Shown here: piece by piece, positions 1 through 9,222 of the stretch
How positions within the stretch are numbered: the first letter of the stretch is position 1
Layout of the letters: each line of letters opens with the position of its first letter
DNA from: Plazaster borealis
Taxonomy: Eukaryota > Echinodermata > Asteroidea > Forcipulatida > Labidiasteridae
Reading direction: 5' to 3'
Assembly (NCBI GenBank): GCA_021014325.1
Contig: CM037457.1
Location: forward strand, 10,854,538-10,918,537
Length of the DNA: 64,000 nucleotides
Made by a program: the position numbers and the translations under genes
The notes under the pieces: generated by a model
Databases searched by the model: none
What the model saw: the letters and a program-made list of their open reading frames with translations, nothing else
Told to the model about the DNA's origin: nothing

Positions 1-300
1 TGGACCCTCCTTTTTTCAACTCTTTGTGTTAGCAACCGTGGACCACAATGATTTCCTTTGTGATAGCAACCGTGGACCTATTATCCCTTTTGTTACAGGT
101 CCACGGTTTGAATGTGGATACCTACCCACACACACACACACGTGTGTAAACACCGGCAATCGTGGACCCTCCTTTGTTCAACTCTTTGTGTTAGCAACCG
201 TGGACCACAATGATTTCCTTTGTGATAGCAACTGTGGACCTATTATCCCTTTTGTTATAGGTCCACGGTTTGAATGTGGATACCTACCCACACACACAGC
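1..300. repeat. Tandem repeat, 162-bp period, two copies (array runs off the left edge)
   Basis: The segment starting TGGACCCTCC at 1 recurs at 163 with few changes, and both copies end in a CA-rich run (CCTACCCACACACAC). Each unit holds short inverted GTGGACC/GGTCCAC pairs around TTATCCCTTTTGTTA. The open frames across it reflect the duplication, not a gene. Confidence 0.8.
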
Positions 301-519
301 AATACGATAATGCATGGGGGTTCCATGGATCATGTAAACAATCTTTTTAAACCAAGGTTGCAAGAAGAATGTTTCGATCGAGGCCTTTTTTTAGTACAAG
401 GCAAATATTGACAATAATTATTTGTAACGGATTTACACAATAGAGCTACATTATTATTGATAGTTGTAACTTTCTTAAACAGGAAGAGTTGACAAGGGGG
501 TTATTAGGTCGGGGGGAAT
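301..519. other. Unassigned spacer
   Basis: Single-copy-looking AT-rich sequence between the tandem array and a SINE remnant. No coding signal was recognised. Confidence 0.5.
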
Positions 520-1145
520 GGTCCAAAAGCGCATGTGCATATGCCAAGCCAAACTTGCCAGAAACACCAGGGCAGACCTCTTCTCTTAATGATAAGTGTA
601 CTGGGTTCTTTTACAGGTATCACACAAACAAACAGGACCTATAAGCATCAATGGTTAAATGTACTGCTTAAAGGTATCGTACACGTTTGGTAATGACTCA
701 AAAACAAATATTAGCATAAAAACTTACTTGGTAACAAGCAACGGCGAGCTGTTGATAGTATAAAACATTGTAGGAAACGACTCCCTCTGAAGTAACGTAG
801 TTTTTGAGAAAGAGCTAATTTCTCACTAAAATAATAAAAACTTCTTGCAAGAAGTTTTTATTCCTATCTGAAAGCACACAAATTTGTACAACAAAGGTGT
901 TTTTTCTTTCATAATTTTCTTGCAACTTCGATGACCAATTGAGCCCAAATTTTCACGGGCTTGTTATTTTATGCATATGTTGGGATACACCAGGTGAGAA
1001 CACTGGTCTTTGACAATTTCCAACGTGTTCAGTGCCTTTAAGGATACAAGTGTCATGCCCGGGACTTGAACCCACACTCTGCTGATCAGAAACACCAGAT
1101 CCTGAGTGGGGTGCACTTGACTTCTCGCCCACGAAGTGCCACTAG
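520..1145 (-). mobile_element. tRNA-derived SINE, minus orientation, split by a TTAA MITE
   Basis: Read on the minus strand, 1042-1145 contains a B-box-like GTGGGTTCAAGTCCC followed by CATGACACTTG and TATCC. The remainder, with the motif TAAAAGAACCCAGTACACTT, continues in 520-667. The two parts are separated exactly by the TTAA-flanked MITE at 668-1041. The motif order matches a SINE type I recall from echinoderm genomes; the family name is not assigned. Confidence 0.6.
668..1041. mobile_element. TTAA-flanked MITE with palindromic centre
   Basis: TTAA at 668-671 and 1038-1041 flank terminal inverted repeats of the type AAAGG(T/C)A...GTACAC / GTTCAGTGCCTTT. The centre (833-862) is a perfect hairpin, AAAAACTTCTTGC with its complement. 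Related copies lie at 16301, 34150 and 63167. TTAA target sites are typical of piggyBac-type transposases; no transposase is present here. Confidence 0.75.
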
Positions 1146-1217
1146 CAACAAATTGACATACTGATGTTGAGAATTTGCACTTGATTGATGATTGTCCACA
1201 TTTTTCCATCATTGTAG

Positions 1218-1358
1218 TTTTGTATGTTTGAGACGGTGATCACTGGAATGGTGGATGAGTTGGAGAAATATAACCCCATCTTCCGAAAGAGGAAATATCT
1301 TGTAACTTTAGGGATGGCTGCATTGCTTTTCTTGTTGGGATTACCAATGGTTACTCAT
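1218..1358 (+). CDS. SLC6 transporter exon A (end of TM8, TM9)
   Basis: This is a 141-nt exon in phase 0, preceded by ...cattgtag and followed by gtaagtac. It starts [14 protein letters not shown] and ends LLGLPMVTH, matching the SLC6 TM8-TM9 segment. The upstream sequence holds no further SLC6 exon in this window. Confidence 0.85.
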
Positions 1359-4300
1359 GTAAGTACCTTGAATCTGAAAATTGAATGAATTAAACCCCCC
1401 CAAAATGGCACAAGAAAAGTTCCTGCATTTAACTAAGAGCAACATACAGTGCACCACCTATAGTCAGCCCCAGATGCTGTGTTGTCACAGTGGGTTTTTG
1501 GCTCGTAAAAGAGATGAAGTAGTGGTTCTGCTGATGACAAACCTCGTTTAAAGTACCTTGTGTGTTAAAAAGAATGACTAATTCTCTTGTCTTGTGCACA
1601 CAGGGTGGGATTTATCTTCTGACGATTATGAATGCATTTTCAGCAGGATTGTCCGTCCTGATAATTGCCATGCTAGAGTGCATTGTGGTTGCGTACATTT
1701 ATGGTAAGTGTGAAATTTATAAGACATAGTACGAAAGAAAACTTGCCATTTATTTGTGTGTGTTTTCTGCCCCCTATATATTAAAATGTGTATTTCACCT
1801 GTGTTTTACCCGACAAATTACTGATGACAATATGTATACTTTTCAACATACTTTGCGCTGTCATTTAAAGACGAGGTGTCCTTCGACGTCGCGGCAAAAC
1901 CAAAGCTCTAAGATTCTGCCCGGCAGTGTGCGCACTCATCATGTATTGTCTTAATGTGAATTATGGGTGACATCATGGGTTAGATCTCCTTTGAACTACA
2001 TGACCTTTGACGTCACTCCATAACCACGTTTATGCAAAACAAGAATTGCACAATCCAATTTGATTTCAATAGAGGGCGGTTCAGATGTAAACAAAGGGCA
2101 CATGATCTATAGAATCTTGTAAAGGAATCTGAATTGACCCTTCCCATGAAATTGGTGTGACGCATGCGCATTTGTGCGTCTGCCCAGTGCAACACTCTGT
2201 GACGTTTGCCAACCAATTGTGTCTGTACACTTTCTACACATTCGTGAATGGCTAATTGACACTGAATTGACCTCGTATTTTGATTTATATATAAATGTAC
2301 ACATGAGTTAGCATTTTTAATTTCTGCTTTTGGTGTTGTTCATTCATTTGTCAATATATTGAAATGTATTCATATCAGGCAAGTGTCATTGTATGAACAT
2401 TACTGAATTGATTTGAATCTCATAATCAATTTTATTAAACTTTTATGGGAAATTTATTTGTGAAATAGATATTGTGTTGTGTGTAAATCTGCATATTATT
2501 GTTGATGTACAGTTCTTTATATCCAGCCTCTGAATCTACACAGGCTTCATGTTTTTATTTCATTCATTTAGTTCATTCAGATACCAGGATTAACATTGTT
2601 ATTCATTGATTTGTCAATATATTAAAAAGTATTCATAATTTCATATTCATTCAGATACCGGGATTAACAGAAAGTCTAACAATGTACTTGTTGTTTTTCT
2701 CAAATTTTTTGCAAGAAGCTAAAAGTGTTTCTAATCAACATTGAATTTTTGCTTTGAACTTGTGTGTTTTTGCATTCATAGTAAAAGTATTCATTGTATT
2801 ATCTTCGTGGTACTTTTAGTTTTTACACACATTCAACTGATATTTCTCTCAAAAGAAATGAATGAAAACTGCATAAATTGTTTTGTTTTACATGATTTAA
2901 TGTATATAACAATTGCAAACCTGTTTTTCCCCTTTTTTGTAAATGCTGAAAATGTTTCTGTGATTTGTTTTCTTGTTTGCCATCTTGGTCCATGTTTCAC
3001 AAAATTGAATGTTCATTGTATTTTTTTAAACTGAATATTGTCTTGTACATAATAGATTCACTAGTCAACTGCTATTATTATAGAATGCTTCATTTTCCAT
3101 TGATAGTGTTGATAGGCTTCCTAGTTTTGTAGGGGTAATTGTGACCGGGCCATTGTATAAATTACATGCCTGACACCTAATTGTAGTTTTGTAAATACAA
3201 CTAAATATTCTGACAAAATGCAAAGTATAAATAGCGCCCTCTCTTGAGTTCCATCAAGATGATTTCTGCATTCTTTTTCCAATAATGGTTATTGATAATT
3301 CTATCCCACCCAGGTGCTGACCGCTTTTTGGATGATATAAATGTCATGGTGGGTTTCCGACCGGGATTTTATTGGAAAGCATGCTGGAAGTTACTGTCCC
3401 CTGCCTTTATTTCTGTAAGTCACTTCTGGATTTCAGTTCAACTCTAACTCTAAAAATTTACCTTATTTAACTTTGAAGTAATGTTGGATTTATTTATCGG
3501 TTAGTTACAAACTTGATTTGTTTAATTCCCTTAGTTGTCATAATTTCTTGGAAATGGTCTTAAAATTCACCAAATTCTTTGATCAATTTTATCAATATAT
3601 GTGTATCAAGTTATAAACCACAAGAGAAAACTGACTGGGTAAATTTTAAATAATTTGGGGTTGAACAAAGAAAAATTGACTAGAGCGGGATTTGAACCAG
3701 TGACCTCCGGTTTAACGTGCCGGCGCTCTACCAACTGAGCTAAATTTTGTGTAGATACTTCTGTCTCTAAAGCTTGTCATTCATTCCAGTTGTACCCAAG
3801 AGAATCGTGGCACGAAGATCAAATCATTTGATCAGATTGGCTATTGCACAAAGTAATGGTGCCCTCTGTTGCCCAGTCACAGTTAGAAAATGAGACACAA
3901 AACTCACTATGTATATAGAATACTTCCTTTTCCAGTGATAGTGTGGGCATAATTGTGCTGGGCTATCGTTCAAACTAAATGTCCCACATTTCCAGGAAAA
4001 TATTTTGACAAAATTGATAGTATGAACAGCATCCTCTCAGATTATTTCATCCTCATCGAGTGTACGAAATAAAACATAATTTGCTCTCATTTTACACCTC
4101 AAGTTTCTGAAAATTTTCCTGTTTATCGCGACTGATTTTGTTTTCATTTTCTTTCAGTTCATCATTATTTTCACCTTTGTTGGTTACTCACCGATGACAT
4201 ACAACAAGACGTATGTGTACCCAGTATGGGCTGAGGCTTTGGGATGGTTAATGACATTGTTCGCGCTGGTTCCTGTCCTGATTTACCCAATTTATTATCT

Positions 4301-5282
4301 ATTAAATCATGTGGAGGGCACGTTCATGGAGGTAAGTTGCAACTTATTTTTCAACTTTATTGTGGAATTGTCCATTGGAAAATCATCCTTGAGTTTAACT
4401 ATAAGGATCATATTGTTGATTTTGGAGAAACTTTAAGATGTTTGCTCTTGAATTTTTGCGAGTTTGCCTTTTCACTTTAAGACATGTTTTATTCATTAGA
4501 AATGTATGAGTTTTTAAAAATATCTTAGTGATTTTCTTTGTGCAAAAAGTAGTTAATGACCTGATGTTTCGACCCTAGCAGAGTCTTTCTCGAGGCTAAA
4601 TGACAACACAACACAACACATATAAACAGGCATACTGGTGTAACAGAAGCAGTCACTTCATTTCTGACATGATTTTACAGGGCATTGAGGCACTAGGTAA
4701 CCACAGAGATACTCTTTGTCAGAGTAGGGATTGAGTAGGGATCGGACTATGGATGAGGCGCCTCCAGACAATTTAACCCCATGGTCTGAACATCCAAGAA
4801 GGAAATGACTAAAAACTTGTTGTCTTTCTCTTTCTTCTTTTTTCAACAGATGTCTCCCCCTTCCATCTGTCCCCCCCCCATCTGCCCCCCCCCTGTCTCC
4901 TAATTCATGGTTCATCTCTTGCCTTTTCTGTGTGCTTTCTGCCTTTCTCTCTTTTCATTTCTTTCCACTTGACTACTTAATGTATGTTGTCATTTAACCT
5001 TCGAGACAGCTAGGGTCGAAACATCAGGCCATTAACTATTTTTCGCATCTATACCATAGGTCCTTTTGGTTGGTGCTCAGTTTGCAAAAACCAATTCTAT
5101 TTTCTAATTTGCTGTTGTTGTATCCACAGCGTCTTCGTCAGTCCCTGCGCCCAACACCTGAATGGGGGCCAGTCCTTGAGTGTCACCGGAAAGAGGCAGG
5201 CTTCTCTATACTTCCAGAAACTGATCCTGGTGTTACACTAAAAGAAACAAAACTTCACAAAGAAGCAGAGACGAATGTGTAG
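1218..5282 (+). CDS. SLC6-family Na+/Cl- dependent neurotransmitter/amino-acid transporter, last five coding exons (partial gene)
   Basis: The SLC6 (NSS) family couples Na+ and Cl- gradients to uptake of amino acids or transmitters across the plasma membrane. Five exons join in phase: 1218-1358, 1604-1703, 3314-3414, 4158-4331 and 5130-5282. All have AG acceptors and GT donors, and together they encode 222 residues plus TAG. The product covers the end of TM8 ([10 protein letters not shown]), TM9 (after RRKTL-like [11 protein letters not shown]), TM10 ([15 protein letters not shown]), the loop motif [10 protein letters not shown]11 and TM12 ([11 protein letters not shown]), then a 50-residue cytosolic tail beginning [14 protein letters not shown]. 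From memory, the tail motif and TM10-12 look closest to glycine/proline-type members such as GlyT; the substrate cannot be decided from the C-terminal part. The N-terminal half, including the substrate site in TM1, TM3 and TM6, lies to the left of this window. Intron 4 carries a MITE, intron 3 a SINE. Confidence 0.9.
1604..1703 (+). CDS. SLC6 transporter exon B (TM10)
   Basis: This is a 100-nt exon after a cttgtgcacacag acceptor; the donor is gtaagtg and it leaves phase 1. It encodes [18 protein letters not shown] and the rest of TM10, ending VAYIYG, a typical SLC6 signature. Confidence 0.88.
1704..3313 (+). other. SLC6 intron 2
   Basis: AT-rich intron of about 1.6 kb. A short near-duplicate, CATTCAGATACC(A/G)GGATTAACA, occurs at about 2574 and 2648. 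No further exon, RNA gene or complete element was recognised. Confidence 0.6.
3314..3414 (+). CDS. SLC6 transporter exon C (IL5, start of TM11)
   Basis: This is a 101-nt exon after tatcccacccag; the donor is gtaagtc. With exon B it restores the frame. It encodes [17 protein letters not shown], which corresponds to the family's D(I/L)xxMLGFxP loop, then the start of TM11. Confidence 0.88.
3630..3752 (-). mobile_element. tRNA-derived SINE with tRNA-like head
   Basis: The minus strand reads TTAGCTCAGTTGGTAGAGC (A box), then a GTT-anticodon-like arm and GGTTCAAATCCC (B box), then a non-tRNA tail ending near CTGGGTAAATTTT. The acceptor stem does not pair (AAATTTA against CTCTAGT) and position 33 is C, not T. 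It is therefore a SINE head in SLC6 intron 3, not a working tRNA gene. Confidence 0.7.
4158..4331 (+). CDS. SLC6 transporter exon D (TM11-TM12)
   Basis: This is a 174-nt exon after ttttctttcag; the donor is gtaagtt. It encodes [16 protein letters not shown], a short extracellular loop, then TM12 from [11 protein letters not shown] to [14 protein letters not shown]. The YxPxxYN motif is conserved among glycine/proline-type SLC6 proteins. Confidence 0.88.
4544..5044. mobile_element. Inverted-repeat MITE in SLC6 intron 4
   Basis: Ends of about 60 bp are inverted copies: AGTTAATGACCTGATGTTTC at the left and its near-complement GAAACATCAGGCCATTAACT at the right, both followed inward by CGACCCTAGC-type sequence. 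The interior has C-rich runs near 4868-4892. No coding capacity was seen. Confidence 0.75.
5130..5282 (+). CDS. SLC6 transporter terminal exon (cytosolic tail and stop)
   Basis: This is a 153-nt exon after gttgttgtatccacag. It starts [20 protein letters not shown], the family's post-TM12 W-G-P motif, and ends KEAETNV followed by TAG at 5280-5282. The last 11 codons and the stop lie inside copy 1 of a 53-54 bp minisatellite, so the C-terminus seems to be shaped by repeat expansion. Confidence 0.85.
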   Translation, partial: RLRQSLRPTPEWGPVLECHRKEAGFSILPETDPGVTLKETKLHKEAETNV

Positions 5283-5462
5283 AAGCACTGGCACACCCAA
5301 AGAAACTTCACAAAAAAGCAGAGACAAGTGTGTATAAGCACTAGAACACCCAAGGAAACTTCACCCAAGAAGCAGAGACGAATGTGTAGAAGCACTAGAA
5401 CACCCAAAGAAACTTCACAAAGAAGCAGAGACAAATTTGAAGAAACACTGGAACACCCATTT
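5250..5462. repeat. Minisatellite, 53-54 bp period, about four copies, spanning the SLC6 stop codon
   Basis: AAACTTCAC recurs at 5250, 5303, 5356 and 5410. Each is followed by (A)AGAAGCAGAGAC(G/A)A and then a CACTGG/CACTAG..ACACCC block. Copy 1 is translated as the end of the transporter; copies 2-4 are 3' UTR. Confidence 0.85.
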
Positions 5463-5616
5463 CTCTTTGAATTTAAAGCGAAACACTGCCACGCCCTGGA
5501 GGTGTAGACTCAAACCTTCCCCTTTGTAGAACCACTTCTCCTATGCTGGTTCCAAAAACAAGCAAGTGGGTTGCTTTGAGTTGATATGTATAAAGTTAAA
5601 AGGATAGTGGTAGCAC

Positions 5617-5951
5617 TTAAAGAGGAAGGGAAATGACCAATTCAATTTTTTGATGTACTCATTTTTTAATAGATGGAATCCTCATTTGAGTGGGGGGAAA
5701 ATTACAAGTCTCTAACCTTACACTAAAATGGTGTAAATTGCCATTGTATTCGATACCCTTCCAGTGCAAAATTGGATAATATTTAATCAAAACTGCCTTG
5801 AAATTGGCCTTTTGACTGACGAAAAATTCCTCATAGGAATGTAAAAATCCATTAGTAGTTGAAATCAAATGATGTCTTGTTTCAAATTTCGCTCTGAAAA
5901 AGTCAGTTATGAAAAGTCAGTTATGAATTGGTCATTTCCCTTCCTGTTTAA
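5617..5951. mobile_element. TTAA-flanked MITE downstream of the SLC6 gene
   Basis: TTAA at 5617-5620 and 5948-5951 flank terminal repeats AGGAAGGGAAATGACCAATT and its exact complement near 5925-5945. Parts of the interior (TTACAAGTCT, ATACCCTTCCAGTGC) resemble the element at 36507, so the two look like one family. Confidence 0.8.
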
Positions 5952-6853
5952 AGACTAACCAATTACATAAAAAACTGCATGAACTTTCCAAAGCTGTACA
6001 AAGTATAATGCTGTACAAATTAAATTTTAAAAGTTCAGTTACCTATAGCCTAAAGGTTCATCGCAAATCTCCTATAATAGTATATGGGATTTGGGATGAG
6101 GTCACCAACTCATCCATTGGGACAATTCTTGTAAAACTGGGGGAGAACAATAATTGTCAAGGTACACTGTACACTAAATCATAATAATTTTGTTCATAAC
6201 AAGATCCAGTGATTAGGAAAGTGTGATGTGACACTTTGTTACAGACAAATGACCGTTTCATTGTAAGTATACATATATTTTTTACAGCGCAGTATACATT
6301 TAAAGCAAAAGCAATGCAAAAGAAATCTTAAATTGCGTTATCAATGCATTTTACTTCATAAATCTATATTTAAAAATTGTATAACCATTTTGATAAGAGA
6401 TGTTCTATATGAGTGTAATCTTTGACAGTGCATGTCATTCTTCATGCTGAAGATGTCCTAATTAATCTAATTCTAAAGATTAAATAGTGTTTAATAAGTT
6501 CAATCACGGTATTTAGGTTTACAAAAAAATAGTTATTCTTTTATTTGATGAAAAGGAGCAATATTGGTGTCTTCGGTAATGTTTTCTGAGTCCAGAATAA
6601 TTATTTAATACGATATTATATTTGTCGCAGGATAACAGCGTAAATGTTATGCCACAATTTGTTTAGGTGAAACCTTTCTAAAACATTTTTTTAAAGCATT
6701 GTGGTGACCTTTTTAAGCATCTTGTCTTCCTTCAGAGTGATATCCCCCGAAGTGATAAAATTCGGGGTATTTTCTCAAAGAAAATTGCTGCTACGATGAA
6801 GTTCAAACTCTGTTTCATAATAAATTGATAACTGTTGATTCTACGCTGCGACC
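5952..6853. other. Unassigned intergenic sequence
   Basis: AT-rich, with no recognisable coding sequence, RNA gene or bounded repeat. Confidence 0.5.
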
Positions 6854-7022
6854 TGGGCCCAATTTCATAAAGCATGTAATATATTGCTTAGCGGAAATAG
6901 GTTACCAGCCAAAAGACCGTACATAGTACATTGCTGCGACTGGTACACCACCCAATTCTTGCTTAGCAAAGATATTTGCTAAGCAGAATTATCTGCTTAA
7001 CAGCTTTATGAAATTGGGCCCA
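6854..7022. mobile_element. Palindromic MITE (TGGGCCCAATTTCATAAAG ends)
   Basis: The 169-bp element begins TGGGCCCAATTTCATAAAGC and ends with the complement GCTTTATGAAATTGGGCCCA. The arms contain repeated TTGCTTAGC / GCTAAGCA motifs. Relatives are at 21560-21862 and at the site that the retrotransposon interrupts (43423 and 50314). Confidence 0.8.
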
Positions 7023-7384
7023 GTATATTCAGTCATGCATGCAACGTTTGTTTTATTTTTACATCAGTGCCGTTGAAAGCTCAAAAACACTGTACAAGTT
7101 TCGTGGATGGCCAATTCCTCTTCACAAGATGGCGTGTATATAGATGGACATATTTATCCCAGGCATTTACAAGAAGAGCTAATTAGGAGTTGTGAAATAA
7201 TTGTTTACTTGCGAGGGATGGTGCTGGGGGGGCAGGCTTGATTTTCAAACGCCAATAATGGGGGTTATGAATGTTTCATATTGTGTCAAATAAAACGATG
7301 ACATACATATATCCACGGGTTCATCCATGAAACACGTCACAATTAAATGAAAGTTGTTCATGTCGTTATTTGTTCATTTATTGT

Positions 7385-7620
7385 GGGTTTGAATCCAGGT
7401 CACGGCACTCGAATGTCCTTGAGCAAGACACTTAGCTGTAATTATTTCTCAACATCGATGGACAAATGGGTGCCCGCTAGTGTAGAAAATGGTATTAATG
7501 TGATTGATTAGCTACATATGCGCCTAAGGAGTCGATACGGTCTCGGGAAAGCGTTCGGCCTCATGACACTTAAAGCTCCCGAGTGCTTAGTAATCTACAT
7601 TCGTAAATTATCACTGCAAT
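7385..7620 (+). mobile_element. SINE-like fragment
   Basis: The head holds GTGGGTTTGAATCCAGG (B-box-like), followed by GTCCTTGAGCAAGACACTTA, a motif widespread in tRNA-derived SINEs of fish and echinoderms. The A-box half is not recognisable and the 3' end is unclear. Confidence 0.5.
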
Positions 7621-8861
7621 AAAGACTTATATTTTGACGGTTGGTACATTTTTTGTAACGAATGTATTTTCCCTTCATATCAACGCAATTAAAGACGTTT
7701 GCATGACGTCAGCGTGTTTGACAAGAAATACTATTCTGTGCTTATTTACGGAGCACAGTGTGTTCCGAACAATTTGGCTGTACAGAATTATAGCTTTAAA
7801 AAGATCTAAAACGTATACTTCATATCAAATAAAATCCCGTGAAACTTTATAGTGTTACAGGTGTTGATTTGAGTGTGTTTGTAAAAGAAACCCACCTCCG
7901 GTACTCTCGTGGAAGGTAACATTATACAAGTATTGGGTGCCATTTTGATGGAGACGTTGTTGAAACGCTATAGGTTTCCTTCCTCCATGGTTGGTGGGTA
8001 TCTCTTCTCTGTGATGAACTGAAGTGCCTCGAGTTCTGCGTTGTACTGGTATGTTAAAGTGAGATTCCTGGACGATGACATTCAGCTTCATTCTGGAAAG
8101 TGTTTATACGCTGAAACCTTGTCATTTTCTACTCAACTGAACTCATTTCACTTGTGTTTAGTTTTTGTCAGATGCCTCGACTCTCGGATCTTTGTTCTGC
8201 CCGTAAAGCCCATGTAATAACTCTATGCTTTAGGCCTATATCTTTCTGATTTATACTTCTGTTTCAACTTTGAAATCATAAACTGGACACCTCTTTTACT
8301 ATGGAACTCGACAGTTCATCATGAATTAGTGAGTCAGCGTGGGTTGGGGGTGAGACCAATATAGTCTTCGTATTTCAGAAGAATCAGAACCAGCTTCCAT
8401 AAATATTGAGGGCAAACTGGTAGCATTTGACTGGGTGTTAGAACCCAGACCTTTAATTGAATTCACATCATTATTATACGTGTTCGGCTCTCGATCTACC
8501 GTACTCCAAATTAACTCTATAATTAGACTGCTCGTGCTTCATCTCAATTGAATCATCATAAATTCAACATCATAATTACATTGAAGACAAACAAAATTGA
8601 CCCAGAACAGGTGTAGAGGTTATAGATCCGACAAGACTAAATTTAATATTGGGGTTAACTAATGGTGGGTTAACCAATTAAACATTGTGGAACAAGGTTA
8701 ATTATTGGCTTGGTATACTCCTCAGATGAAGTCATTAAAGGGTCGATGTGTTGCAATACGATGAGAACTATTGGCCAATCAACGGGCGGAAAATACGCAC
8801 CCTCATTGTCGACATTACAATGTCTATAGTAAACCGTAACTCGTACTTTACATGCCCGATA
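7621..8861. other. Unassigned intergenic sequence
   Basis: No gene or bounded element was recognised. Short open frames on both strands lack any family resemblance. Confidence 0.5.
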
Positions 8862-8869
8862 CATTTGAT

Positions 8870-9214
8870 CAGCGCCGTAATTAGGGTACATTTTTAGGCG
8901 GGCACAAGGGGGTGCACAATTTTTTTTCTACGGGGGGGGGGGGCACCTATGGCAAAGTTTCCGTTTGCGTTTTTCTTAAAAAGGCCCTTTTCAGCGCCTT
9001 TTTAAATATAAGTTATTACTTTTATAAGAAAATCTGGCGTTAGTGTAAAAACAAATACATTGTCTGCGTGTAAATGGAAAAAAAAGTTTTAAAAACATCT
9101 AAATTATCAAATTAAAACTCTGGAGATTGTCAGTCCCCACATCCAGATTTCATGGGGGGGGGGGGTGAACCGACGTCAATTTTGGGGGTGGGGCCCTCCC
9201 TAGTTAAGCCACTG
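8870..9214. mobile_element. hAT-type non-autonomous element (MITE)
   Basis: Ends are CAGCGCCGTAATTAGGG and the complement of CAGTGGCTTAACTAGGG, a common hAT-style terminus. The flanks CATTTGAT (8862-8869) and CAATTGAT (9215-9222) form an 8-bp target duplication with one mismatch, as hAT transposition produces. Long G runs are internal to each end. No transposase is encoded. Confidence 0.75.
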
Positions 9215-9222
9215 CAATTGAT

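Noticed and set aside
3680..3750. Possible tRNA-Asn (GTT) gene on the minus strand
   Set aside because: A and B boxes are present, but the acceptor stem does not pair and base 33 is not T. Continuation into a SINE tail explains it better.
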